A stretch of DNA of 64,000 nt from Antedon mediterranea (GCF_964355755.1 NC_092673.1:34791648-34855647), one strand, 5' to 3'. Positions 45,933-56,815 are shown, counted from the first letter of the stretch. Made by a program: numbers and translations. Notes: generated from the sequence alone by a model not told the origin.

Positions 45933-46563
45933 ATCGATCAGCACACTTTATTCTTGATTCTGTCGTTGGAAATGATAGGAAGGTTCAGCTTCCACACAAC
46001 GTAACAACTAAATTGATCAGCAAACTTTATCTCTGGTTCTGTCGTTGGAAATGATAGGAATGTTCAGCTTTTACACAACGTAACAACTAAATCAATCAGC
46101 ACACTTTATTCCCGGTTCTGTCGTTGGAAATGATAGGAAGGTTCAGCTTTTACACACAACGTAACAGCCAAATCGATCAGCACACTTTATTCCTGGTTCT
46201 GTCGTTGGAAATGATAGGAAAGTTCAGCTTTTATACACAACGTAACAACTAAATCGATCAGCACACTTTATTCCTGGTTCTGTCGTTGGAAATGATAGGA
46301 AGGTTCAGCTTTACACAACCTAACAACTAAATCGATCAGCACATTTTATCCCTGGTTCAGTCGTTGGAAATGATAGGAAGGTTCAGCTTTACACAACCTA
46401 ACAACTAAATCGATCAGCACACTTTATCCCTGGTTCTGTCGTTGGAAATGATAGGAAGGTTCAGCTTTTATACACAACGTAACAACCAAATCGATCAGCA
46501 CACTTTATTCCTGATTCTGTCGTTGGAAATGATAGGAAGGTTCAGCTTTTATACACAACGTAA
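45911..46563. repeat. About 79-bp minisatellite, 8 copies, starting inside the cyclase stop region
   Basis: The unit holds ACACAACGTAACAACTAAAT, CGATCAGCACACTTTATTCC and GTCGTTGGAAATGATAGGAA, ending GTTCAGCTTTTA. The TCGTTGG word recurs at about 77-82-bp spacing. The first unit supplies the last codons and the TAA of the receptor cyclase, so the array occupies the 3' UTR. Confidence 0.93.
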
Positions 46564-48240
46564 TAGGCCATAAGCAGTAGCTCAAAAGATGCCTAGAACA
46601 TGGATTTCGTTACCACCTCTTGGACCTACATTTTGAAAGTTGATATTGTGAAATGAATATGTTACACATACTATATCAAAAGTTCTCCATGAAATACTTG
46701 TACACTTTAGAGCAATGGCCTCTCAAAGGTACCCCACTACTTTAAAAAAAGGCACTTTTTGAGGTCTGGAGGTACTTTTATGGGCCAATATCTTTAAAAG
46801 TCTTTGTCCAAATGCAATTGTATTTTCTCTGTGAGTAGTCCAGTATATTGTGAACACTTATCCAAAATTTAAAATTAAAAAAATAAGTATATTGTATGTG
46901 AGGAAAACTGAAAAATTACAATTATTTAGTTGTAATTGCACTTTTCAAGATTTTTAAGACACAATATCTTCGTAACTAATTGACATACCATATTTATATT
47001 TTTTCCCAACTATTGTTAAACAAGATTCAAAGTTTCAGCTTGTCAGCTTCAGGGAGGTTTTATTTATGAAGATGCAAAAACTGAGATTTGGCCAATTTTA
47101 TAGATAATTTTAATATCTTTTAGTCGTTTTTTGAGCAGTTATATTTTAATAATCAACTCTCACTATGTATTTATATTCATGCAATGGGTATCCCAGTGAG
47201 TTAGTGACACACAAGTGAAGTTTCAAGGCAAAAGAAATTATTATGCAATAATTATGATTGTAACTTGCATTGCATTTTTTTTTGTTTTTAGTGCCAATTT
47301 TGTATTAACTCGACTCAAAACCGTAAAAGGCACCTGAATAAATACTATACCTTTTCTGTACAACTACCCGAGAGGGTTGATAAACAACCTTTTCAAACCA
47401 GCTTGATGATTTTTTTTTATATAGGAAGATGTCTTTTTAAAAAATAATTCTTTAGATATTTGTAACTGTAATTTTTCTCAATTTAAATGTATTATTAATG
47501 GCATTATTTAAATAATCTTTTTTCATTTTGTATATATTATATTGGCTCATATTTTATAGTTTAGTTATTTATTTTCAACCTGTTATTGGTGTTTTACACT
47601 GTTGGTTTGAAATAAAGAATAAAGAATGCACTGCACCAGCTGAGAATTTGCTAATTTTATAGATAATTTTGATGTTTTATTTGTTTTTGAGGAGTACGTA
47701 AGCCTACATGATTTCTTAGAAAGTGACTTGCCATAATAATATTTATATTCATGCAATGGGTATGCTAGTAGGTTAGTGACACCTGAGTAAATTTTCAACA
47801 CAAACAATAAATTATTATGCAATAACTTATTTATTGTAACTTAAATACTGTATTGCATTTTTTAGGAGTTTTTAGTGCCAATTTAGGCCAGGAGCTTCCA
47901 CAAAAACAACCCCCTTTTTTCTGTGAAACACCAGATAAGTAGGCATGCCAGCCCATTTACTGTTGTTATATTGATAACATGAATGCAACTCTTGTGGAGA
48001 GAACTATTATTGTTGATAATGATATGAAATGGACATATTATTATCAACAATTAGAAAACAGCCTTTGGAGTTCAGTGGACCATTACCTTGGTTCTATTCA
48101 ATATCCACAACACTTCTCCTTGGATACCATTAGTTATTATTAATGGATCTACATGAAATTGTACACACTTAAACAATGAATACGAATAAAGATTACACTT
48201 TAATTTCTTTCAATTTTATTATCATCTTCATATATAAAAT
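46564..48240. other. Cyclase 3' flank with an internal segmental duplication
   Basis: AT-rich sequence. About 47077-47300 and 47637-47885 are diverged copies sharing AATTTTATAGATAATTTT, TATTTATATTCATGCAATGG and TTATTATGCAATAA. An AATAAAGAATAAAG cluster at about 47611 could be a polyadenylation region. No gene is seen. Confidence 0.5.
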
Positions 48241-48296
48241 CAACATTATTAAAAATGCATAATTATGTTGATTAATGGATTATTTTGAGCTACTCT

Positions 48297-49966
48297 AGCA
48301 GCCGCGTAACAAGGGGGTCTTGTCAGGGGGGGCAAAGAGGGGAAAATCCTTCCAGACACCAAGTACTTGAGCCACAGCCCCCCCCCCCCCCCCCCATGGT
48401 GGGGGCTGTGGCGAAGCGAATTTTGGTAAATGACACCCCTAGATCGTCGGAAATGGTACTCTCGCACATAAAATTCATGATAAATGGCGCCTCCAACTAG
48501 TAGTAGTTGGCCTGGAAATAACACTCCCATTTATTGCACAGCAATCAGCAAAATGATCGTACATTTTCCACCGTTAAAAACTCAGGTGACAAACATTTGA
48601 ACATGTGAAAACCCAATCTAACATTGGATCCGCACCTGGCAAAGGTAGTAATTTTTCTGGTTAGAAGACTGAAACAGGGCCGTAACCAGGTTTGACGGCG
48701 GGGTGGATCGTTAAGTTGTTTAGTGGAACCATACCCTCGAATTTTTTTTTCTCTATAGGCCTATGTATGGCCGCAAATCGCATTTCCGGCTAATCTCTTT
48801 TGTTTATGAACTATATAATTTGGTGTAATTTCCAGCCCACGAATTTCAATTGCCGACCTTATTGCCGACCTTAAATTGTCAGAGGACGGCATTCTCTTGC
48901 CGACCGAAACTAGGCTAGATCCCTCCTCCTAGCAACAACATGGTACATTAAGGGATCGTATCATTGAGACTTTAACAGGCATATTCACCATCATGTGGTG
49001 TTTAGGTAACAAACCATGGAATTAAGATGATCCCTGAATTCACTCAACCATTGCATCTTGCACTTGCGTGAGCTGCATGCTTTCTCTCTATACTATCAAG
49101 CAGCTGGCTGCGCACGTCACACGCACGCAGAGACCTGTGTAGGGGAATACCCTTTTATGTCAAGCAAACAACTATGCTCTGTGTACGGCTAGCTCCAGAA
49201 CCACGATGTTCAGCAGTTATCAAATAGAATTTATCTTGTAAATTTAGTGTTAGGTTTTTATATTTTAGTTAAAATATACTTTATATTCTTATGGCGATTT
49301 AAAGTAATTAAATTTATTAAGGCTTGACTAGACCTGTAGTAAACAATCGTAGTGTTGTGTTAGTATGCCCAGCAAAAAAAAAGTGGGAGGCCAAGCGGAA
49401 CTCGCTGTTCAGCGGGGGGTACGATCCCCCGATCCCCCCTGGTTACGGGCCTGTGAAAGATTGAGTATTGGAGTGACAGCCAGCCACGAAAGTACGTTCG
49501 TTTTGCTGATCGCTAGCGCGTTACATACGATTAGTAGGAGTGTATTTTTTTAAGGTGGTCTCACACGCACACCCATGGAGTAAGCGCACACCACAGCGCC
49601 ACAATTGTGTATGAGATGCCCGCGATGGCGGCTTAGATAAAAGACGCCAAAAACCACAGTCAACTGACCGCATGTTAATGTACTGATAAGCAGTGCGTCT
49701 TCCCACGAGTTGTCAGTCAGGATTTTGTGTATTTCATATCATCTTACTTGAATATCATACTGTACTGTGACTCATTTGAAGCCATATCATATATCGTATA
49801 TTTTATTCTTATCTTATATTTTCTTTCTTTTTCTTTCTTCTATCCCTTCTTTGTATTTTATTTTATTTTTTTGACTTGTTACCCAGCCCGATCGAACGCT
49901 TCTCAACCCGGTAAAATCCGCCAAGGGGGTATTCCGCCCCCCCCCCCCCCTGTTACGCCACTGTAC
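48297..49966. mobile_element. Candidate DNA element with GCGTAACA-GGGGG ends, nested insertion inside
   Basis: The left end AGCCGCGTAACAAGGGGG and the right end, reversed, CAGTGGCGTAACAGGGGGG resemble CAGTGGCGTA-type termini common in invertebrate DNA transposons. A C-tract hairpin (CCACAGCCCCC with GGGGGCTGTGG) lies at 48371-48412. A second pair, ACAGGGCCGTAACCAGG at 48676 and its counterpart CCTGGTTACGGGCCTGTG at 49437, delimits a probable nested element of about 780 bp. No transposase frame remains. Boundaries are tentative. Confidence 0.42.
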
Positions 49967-50146
49967 TCTAGGCCAGATCATGATTAGATTAGGCCTATAC
50001 AAATTCTTACACATTCTTCTTCGTTTTCAATAACTATCCTCGCCGTCAGAATCTTCGTCTATCCCCATCCAGTCTTTAGTATCCTCATTTACCCCATTTT
50101 CTTCAGCCCCTCACCGAGTAAAAAAAATTATGAATGTATGTAGGCC

Positions 50147-50206
50147 TAGCTAGTCGCTGAACCAAAGATTGTATCGTAGCGGCGCTATACAATCTTTGGC
50201 TGAACA
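50147..50206. repeat. Inverted repeat (hairpin) around ACCAAAGATTGTAT
   Basis: GCTGAACCAAAGATTGTAT is followed, after GTAGCGGCGCT, by ATACAATCTTTGGCTGAAC. The arms pair over about 13 bp (AAAGATTGTAT with ATACAATCTTT). It is probably part of an old MITE. Confidence 0.6.
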
Positions 50207-50929
50207 GGCAAGAAGGCCAGCATTTAAAGCGTCAGCTATGACTTTTTCCGATCGTTCATTATCAGAATCAGACATTTCTATTAATTATATCAAACTATTA
50301 ATTTGAATGATGCAAACGAATTATAGTATAGTTTATTAAAATATAGTAAATTATAACACTAAAGTAGGACAATAATGTAGCACACTGTAAACCTCATGCG
50401 AACAGCTTACCAAGGAAGTAAATACGTCTACGCATGCTCACATGTGATTGACCAATCACAGGACGCGATTAGTCCCTTTTGTTTGGCTGTATCTAAGGCC
50501 GAAGCCTTTATAAAAGTGATTGTGATTGGACTATGATTGCAAATATAAGTTTATTCATGATATTCTGAAAGATGACGTTACAAGCTTTAAAGGTCAGGTA
50601 CAGGCAAAACATTTCTATTGATCATACATTCCAATAATTATCGATCTATAGTTTCCCCTATGTTTCATAATTTTTGGGAATTTATTTGTGTTACACGAGC
50701 TTGTTGAAAATAAGCACTTTCTTATCAGTGGGATAGTTACACAGTAAAATCTCTATTCTTTTGTACACAAATTTTGTAAATAGAGAGGCATTTTAAAAAG
50801 CTATGAAAAATAAACAGTGTGGTAAAAAATGTTATCAGATGACTAAATATAGGTAATATAACTTGAATATTACATTTCTGGTATTTTTATTCAACTTCAG
50901 ATTTTTATTTTCATGCTATAGCAACAATT
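50207..50929. other. Intergenic sequence left of the copia element
   Basis: No gene is seen. The block GCTTTAAAGGTCAGGTACAG at 50587 is loosely mirrored by CTGTACCACCTGAGCTTTAA at about 55828 beyond the copia element, hinting that copia inserted into an older inverted-repeat element. Confidence 0.4.
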
Positions 50930-51112
50930 TGTTAAGTTATCCCCTCATATATAATGCACCTTTGACGTGCCATACTATCATTATTCGCGGGTCCCTTTTT
51001 GTGGTGAAACCTCGTGAGATGATAAATAAAACACACTTTGCTCTTTAATTTCCGTAGTTTCTGTATTATTATTTCTATATATTCCCGATTCCAGGTTACA
51101 ATGGATTCAACA
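50930..51112 (+). repeat. 5' LTR of the copia element
   Basis: It carries a TATA-like TCATATATAATG near its start and AATAAA at about 51024, so it could serve as promoter and polyadenylation region. The gag ATG (51101) lies inside its last 12 bases. Confidence 0.93.
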
Positions 51113-52183
51113 GGTTATGGGCCCAGCCGTTTTCAAAGATTGCTTTTTAACGGAGATGAAGAAAAATATGAACTTTGGGAAGTAAAATTTCTAGGGTACC
51201 TAAACACACTAAAACCAGCGTTAAAAAGCACGATTACGTCTACACAGCCGGAGCCAGCCACCGACGATGACAACCATAAAAATGAAAAGGCGTATTCGGA
51301 GCTGATACAATTCCTGGACGACAAGTCATTATCGTTGATCATTAACGATGCAACTGATGACGGGAGAAAAGCTCTGTCTATTTTAAGAACCGAATATTCT
51401 AGCAAATCTAAACCAAAAGTGGTGCAACTTTACACCAAACTAACAACACTCGAAATGGGTGAGGAGGACTGCACGTCGTTCATTTTCAGAGTGGAAAAGA
51501 TTATCACATCATTACAAAGAGCAAAAGAAACACCTAGTGACGCACTTCTAACAGCAATGGTATTAAAAGGTTTGCCTGGAGCATACGCTCCATTTAAAAT
51601 ATACATAAATACACAAGAAAAAGACATATCTTTTGTAGAATTTAAAACATCCTTAAGAAAGTTCGCAGAATCAGAGAAACTAAATACACCAGAATCTAAT
51701 AACGACAGAGTGATGAAAGTTGGAAACCCACAAAACTCCAGAAAATGCTACGAGTGCGGATCACCTAACCACTTGATAAAAGATTGCCCTACAAAAACCT
51801 GTAAATACCACAAGAATGCCAATCACCTTGACAAGGACTGTTTCAGAAATAAACCAAAGGACCAAATAAAGAAAGCGGAGGATGGATTTGAACATTCCTT
51901 TTTCTTTCAAGTGTCAGAAAACATAACATGTCAAGATGGTATTTTAGTAGACACTGGCTGCACCTCACATGTAGTAAATGACCGAGAGAAATTCTCCAGT
52001 TTCGATCCAACCTTTAAAAGCCTTAATCATACTATTGAACTTGCGGATGGTAGCGTAGCAAAAGGTGTTGCAGTAAAGAGAGGACATGCACACATAAACC
52101 TGATAGATGAAAACAACGAGAAAGTAGAAACTGTCTTAAAAAATTCCCTGTACATACCAACGTATCATATCCACACAACATAA
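51101..52183 (+). pseudogene. Copia gag and protease region
   Basis: The frame starts at the ATG inside the LTR end. Gag shows the copia UBN2-like pattern (NGDEEKYELWEVKFLGYL, then FRVEKIITSLQRAKE) and a CCHC zinc knuckle CYECGSPNHLIKDC at about residues 216-229. The aspartic protease motif DTGCTSHVV (Asp about 284) follows. The frame stops at 52183 within the protease-integrase linker, where the reading continues in another frame. Confidence 0.88.
51113..51127 (+). promoter_or_regulatory. Primer-binding site complementary to the anticodon arm of initiator tRNA-Met
   Basis: GGTTATGGGCCCAGC directly follows the LTR. Its complement GCTGGGCCCATAACC is the anticodon stem-loop of metazoan initiator tRNA-Met (recalled sequence). 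Drosophila copia primes in this way from a cleaved half-tRNA, not from the tRNA 3' end. The site is also translated as part of the gag N-terminus. Confidence 0.85.
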
Positions 52184-53818
52184 TGAGCGTAAGAGCTGCA
52201 ACGACAACAGGAGCAAGAGTAACCCTTAGTAAAGAAGAAAACACAATCACTAATGCTGGAAGAACATTCAAAATGAGTATTATTGACAACCTATACTACT
52301 TACCAACCACAAGTGCACCTAGAGAAGTAGATAAATTAAGCCTTGTTAAAGATTTACAATATTGGCATAGAGTCCTCCTAGGACATTGTAACTTTGACGA
52401 TGTACTAAAATTAGAAAAGGTAGTGGACGGCATGGAAATCAAAGGTAGTAAAGTTAAGGAAACATGTAACATATGCACTGAAGGTAAATTTGTTAATGTA
52501 AGAAATAGAGAACCAGACAAAAGGGCAAATTGTCCATTAGCCTTAGTACATTCTGATCTGGCAGGGCCAATATCACCATTGGCTAAAGACGAATTCAAAT
52601 ACGCCATATCATTTACTGATGACCATTCTGGTTTTGTTTTTGTTTACTTCCTCAGAATGAAAAGTGATGCTGCAGCAGCTACCAAACAATTTCTTTCTGA
52701 CTGTGCCCCAATAGGCAAAGTTAAGTGCTTGCGAACTGATAACGGTGGTGAATATGTCAGTTCTGACTTCAAAAGCCTAATGACAGATAGAGGTATTAAA
52801 CATGAGTTTTCATCTCCAAATTCACCCCATCAAAATGGAACCGCGGAACGTAATTGGCGCACTCTTTTTGAAATGGGTAGATGTCTTTTGCTGGAATCTT
52901 CACTGCCAAAGTCCTTATGGACTTATGCAGTAAGAGCAGCGACCTATATAAGAAACCGTTGTTTCAACCAACGCCTAAATAAGACTCCTTTTGAGACCAT
53001 GACTGGCTATAAACCAAATTTGGGAAAAATGCACATTTTTGGAAAACCTTGCTACGCATACATACATAACTCAAAGAAACTAGAACCTAAGAGTAAGCGT
53101 GGTATGGGATATGATTCATCTAGTCCAGCATATTTAATCTATGACCCAAACACTGGCAAAGTTCAGAAATTCAGATTGATAAAAATTATATCTCACCAAA
53201 CATCTAACACCAACCAACAAACACAGACAGATGAAAGTGACGAAACAAATGTAAACTTGGAGGATAATGAGAACACAAATGAATCCCAAATTATTGAACT
53301 TGAAAATACCCCAAATGTTAATAATTATGATAACTTAGAGAAAAATGACAACAATGGGGTAGATATTGATGATGCCCACAGAAGGTACCCTCAAAGGGAG
53401 AGAAATTATCCCAATTACCTACAGGAGTATGAGACTGAATTTGACAGTGATGATTCGATCTATCATATGTCATGTCAAAATGTTCCCTTAACATATACAG
53501 AAGCTACAAATTCCCAATATTCAGAAAGTTGGAAAAGGGCAATGGATGAAGAATTACAATCATTGAAAGATAATAACACCTTTAAGATAGTCACATTACC
53601 CAATGACAAACACCTCATTGGCGGAAAATGGGTATTTCCTATAAAGGAATCGGCCGAGGGTAATCACACGTACAAGGAAAGATACGTTGCCAAGGGTTTT
53701 AACCAAATAAAAGGCATAGACTATATCATGAGACATTCTCGCCCACAGCCAATTTGACCTCAATTAGAACATTAATGCAAATATCTGTACAACATTATAC
53801 AGATATTGACTGCTTAGA
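52183..53818 (+). pseudogene. Copia integrase and start of reverse transcriptase
   Basis: GAG-pre-integrase zinc-binding His/Cys residues (WHRVLLGHCNFDD, CNICTEGK) precede the integrase core, with VHSDLAGP, RTDNGGEYVS and PHQNGTAERNWR giving the D,D,E triad. RT opens with WKRAMDEELQSLKDNNTF and IGGKWVFPIK. The frame is lost at 53755-53757, and copia-type RT similarity continues in another frame up to the insertion at 53819. Confidence 0.87.
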
Positions 53819-54742
53819 GGTTAAATATAAGATTTGACATCCCCGAGGGAATGATATTAAGTTCGAGGGAATATATATTTCCCGAAGCGCCAGCTGAGGG
53901 AAATATATATTCCCCGAGAACTTAATATCATTCCCGAGGGGATGTCAAATCTTATATTTAACCGATATAAAAGGCAATATCTGTTATATTATATAGCCAA
54001 GAACAAGTCTGCTGGGTTGGGTGAAGCTAGGCTAGGCCTCCTATAGTAGTTGTATTGTATTTAAAACAAGCCTGCCTAGACACCTTACCTTGCGAAGAAT
54101 AATATACAGATAATTACTAATTAATGATTCCTTGGCAATAAAATATTCACTTAGGCCTAGGTCGTTTAAATTAACAGAAGAATTTCCATCAATAAGCCTA
54201 TTAATAATAATATTATAATCAGGTAGGCCGAATAAACAATTCGTCTTCTCTCGATCTTCGAGGAGCCGAATCACCGGATGTTCAGCGCGTACTAGTTACT
54301 AGGTTACTACCGTGAGTATTGACCAATCACAAACGGTGTTTCATCACATTTAGGGTGGACTTATAACAAATGAGGGCGCTATGTATGCATAGCTTAAATA
54401 GTTTAGAAGATTAATTTCTTCAAGCAAATTCCGTGGCCAAGCGGATGAGACGTTGTCTTGCGATGAAGTGACAATTCCACCCGAGTTCAAGATCGAGTAG
54501 ATGACTTTTGTTTATTTATCGGCAAACTCGAGTGTTGCACACGAAAATTACACAGTCAATATCATCGTACTCGAGAATCTATATGTTTAATGACAGGGGA
54601 CACGATAATTACGCGAAAATTACACAGTCAATATCATCGTTCTCGAGGATATATACGATTTACAATCCTCGCAGCGGTAGTCATGTGATACAGTTTCAAC
54701 CAATCACGTTCGCGTATTTACATAGGCTATGTAATATAACCT
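53819..54742. mobile_element. 0.92-kb insertion inside the copia RT, with a 145-bp hairpin and tRNA-like segment
   Basis: It separates RT blocks that are adjacent in other copia elements. It begins AGGTTAAATATAAG and ends near ATATAACCTTATAG, a weak inverted pair. At 53819-53963 lies an almost perfect palindrome with arms of about 68 nt (GGTTAAATATAAGATTTGAC paired with its complement). A tRNA-like stretch lies at about 54431-54505, and a direct repeat (GAAAATTACACAGTCAATAT) occurs at 54542 and 54618. There is no coding capacity. Its target duplication is unclear, so exact ends are approximate. Confidence 0.75.
54431..54505 (+). other. tRNA-Ser/Leu-like pol III segment within the insertion
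   Basis: CCGTGGCCAAGCGGATGAGAC fits a pol III A box (TGGCCAAGCGG), and GAGTTCAAGATC is a plausible but degraded B box. The stem complementarity for a working tRNA is poor, so this is more likely a tRNA-derived SINE head or relic. Confidence 0.4.
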
Positions 54743-54743
54743 T

Positions 54744-55334
54744 ATAGTCCACCAGATGGATGTGAAATCTGCATACTTAAATGCAGATATTGATACCGAA
54801 ATATACTTAAGCCAACCTGAAGGTTACGAAATTAAGTCTGAAAATGGGGAAAAATTAGTATTAAAATTGAACAAGTCATTATACGGGCTTAAACAGTCAG
54901 GTCGAAATTGGAATCAGCTGCTGCACAACCACTTGAAGAGTAATGATTTTAAAAGAAACCCAGCAGACTACTGTGTATATACAAAACGCAACAAAGATGA
55001 CTTAGTAATTGTTGTAATATGGGTTGACGATATATTAATTGCAGCCACAAATGAGAATGTACTTAGTGATTTTAAGACAAATATGAAAAATGAGTTTAAA
55101 TGTGCTCATATTTCATGTGATAACCAAGGTGCTATAGCATTAAGCAGAAACCCAGTGCAAAGACAAAGGTCTAAGCATACAGATATACGGTATCATTTCA
55201 TAAGGGATGTCTTAAAAGATGGACAAATAGATGTCCAGTATTGTCCAACAGAAGACATGGTGGCAGATATTTTAACCACACCAGCCACCAAGGTTAAACT
55301 AGAAAAATTCAAAATATTTCTATTTGGAGAATAG
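54744..55334 (+). pseudogene. Copia reverse transcriptase core and RNase H
   Basis: After the insertion RT resumes with HQMDVKSAYLNADIDTEIYL, KSLYGLKQSGRNWNQLL and VIWVDDILIAA (catalytic Asp pair). It then jumps from MKNEFK directly to the RNase H segment SCDNQGAIALSRNP and RSKHTDIRYHFIRD, so the RT thumb/connection and early RNase H (roughly 150-200 residues in relatives) are deleted. It ends at a stop 84 bp before the right LTR. Confidence 0.88.
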
Positions 55335-55417
55335 TTGATGTTAAAAATGTTACATTGTTGTATTGAATTTTGTGTGTTATTTTTGTAGTGGTTTAAGATT
55401 ATGAGGTGATGTGGGGG

Positions 55418-55600
55418 TGTTAAGTTATCCCCTCATATATAATGCACCTTTGACGTGCCATACTGTCATTATTCGCGGGTCTCTTTTTGTGGTGAAACCT
55501 CGTGAGATGATAAATAAAACACACTTTGCTCTTTAATTTCCGTAGTTTCTGTATTATTATTTCTATATATTCCCGATTCCAGGTTACAATGGATTCAACA
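55418..55600 (+). repeat. 3' LTR of the copia element
   Basis: 183 bp, 181 identical to the left LTR (differences in ACTGTC and GGGTCTC). It is preceded by the purine run GGTGATGTGGGGG and followed by CAATT. Confidence 0.94.
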
Positions 55601-55605
55601 CAATT

Positions 55606-56616
55606 ATCCACTGTATATCCACCATCTTTTTTCACCTTCTAGGGAGTCACCAGACATGTTATTACATTAGGTTAACTACCTAACTACTGAAAAAAAGTCT
55701 TTCTGGTTTTTATGGAAGAATTTTGCCAACTTTTGTATTTGACCATATTCATGTTTTTTCGTCTTGATTTCTGTTACAAATATTTGATTTTATGTACATT
55801 TAACCAAATATATTTAAAATTCATGCCTGTACCACCTGAGCTTTAAAACCATACCAGTTGTGACGGGTTTCCCATTTGGGAAAGGCGAGAACATTCGATT
55901 GAAAAATAGGGTAGATTTTTGGCCGTTTACGACTGAAACCGTCAGAATTTCACACAAAACCTTACAACATTGTCTATAAAAACGTCAAAATTTATGTATT
56001 TTGGAACAAAATTAAGTTTTAATAATTAAGGACAAGTAAACTATAATAGTTGAATATGTCGAATATGTAAAAAAAAAAAAATTATTTTAAGTCAAAATTG
56101 ACTATTCCAACTTTCAAAGCTAATTATAGCAATTTAGCTTTTGCGACACAAGGCTCCTTTCGTGTGGTGACGCGACCCATATGAGTTTAATCTGCGCCTC
56201 CTTCATGAACCACGATTGATAAGCAGACTAACGACAGATTTTGATTCTAGATTTGCATGTGTTTGTAAAAAAACCGCTGTAGAGGCCTACGTGAGTAAAC
56301 TTAGTATCTTGAAATAAATCACTTTTGATAAAGTGATATTTTGTTTGTGTTTTACTAATAACTAAACTATAACCAGGGAGTTGTTAGTTATAACCAATCA
56401 ATACCAGTAAAGTAATGCTGTAGACTACTATATAGTGTAGCAATCGAAAGGTTGAGACATATTCTATAGGCTATAGGCGGGAAGGCTAGGCCTACTATAT
56501 TTTATAGGCCTAGGCCTAATTATGAAATCGTTAAAAAGTACAAAATAGTATTCTTTTCCGTTACTACTGATAATTATATAAATGTTATATACTGTAGTTG
56601 CAAGTGATTGTATATA
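55606..56616. other. Intergenic AT-rich sequence
   Basis: No gene is seen. AGGCCTA words cluster near 56490-56520. An AACCAGGGAGTTGTTA word near 56374 resembles the palindrome at 4933-4956. Confidence 0.4.
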
Positions 56617-56815
56617 TTAAAGATGTATTGTCCCCCTGAACAAATAATTGTTAAAAATATTTTTGTTAAATAGGCCATTTAATGATACATAAAAGTTATT
56701 CACTTTGAAATAAAATTTGATGGAAAAAAATGTTTATTTACCTGAGAAAGTCGTAATTTAAAGTAAAAAATAGTCAACCGGAAGTCGGTTGGCTGGCAGC
56801 CAGCTGGCTTTTTAG
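56617..56815. mobile_element. MITE family B copy 3 (3'-truncated)
   Basis: It opens TTAAAGATGTATTGTCCCCC and shares the family interior (TTTATTTACCTGAGAAAGTC, then a GGAAGTCGG... GGCAGCCAG block), but the right terminal repeat is missing. Confidence 0.75.

Larger units (their letters stand above)
50930..55600 (+). mobile_element. Ty1/copia LTR retrotransposon, young but defective
   Basis: LTRs at 50930-51112 and 55418-55600 are both 183 bp, begin TGTT and end AACA, and differ at two positions. The direct flanks CAATT (50925-50929) and CAATT (55601-55605) are the 5-bp target duplication. A primer-binding site follows the left LTR and a G-rich polypurine tract (GATGTGGGGG) precedes the right LTR. 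Domain order gag, protease, integrase, RT, RNase H is diagnostic of copia. Three lesions disable it: a frame change near 52170, an insertion at 53819-54742 and a deletion between RT and RNase H near 55095. It may belong to a GalEa- or Hydra-like animal copia branch (inference). Confidence 0.95.

Noticed and set aside
54431-54505. Functional tRNA gene
   Set aside because: A box is good but the B box is degraded and acceptor/anticodon stems do not pair convincingly; treated as a tRNA-derived relic.
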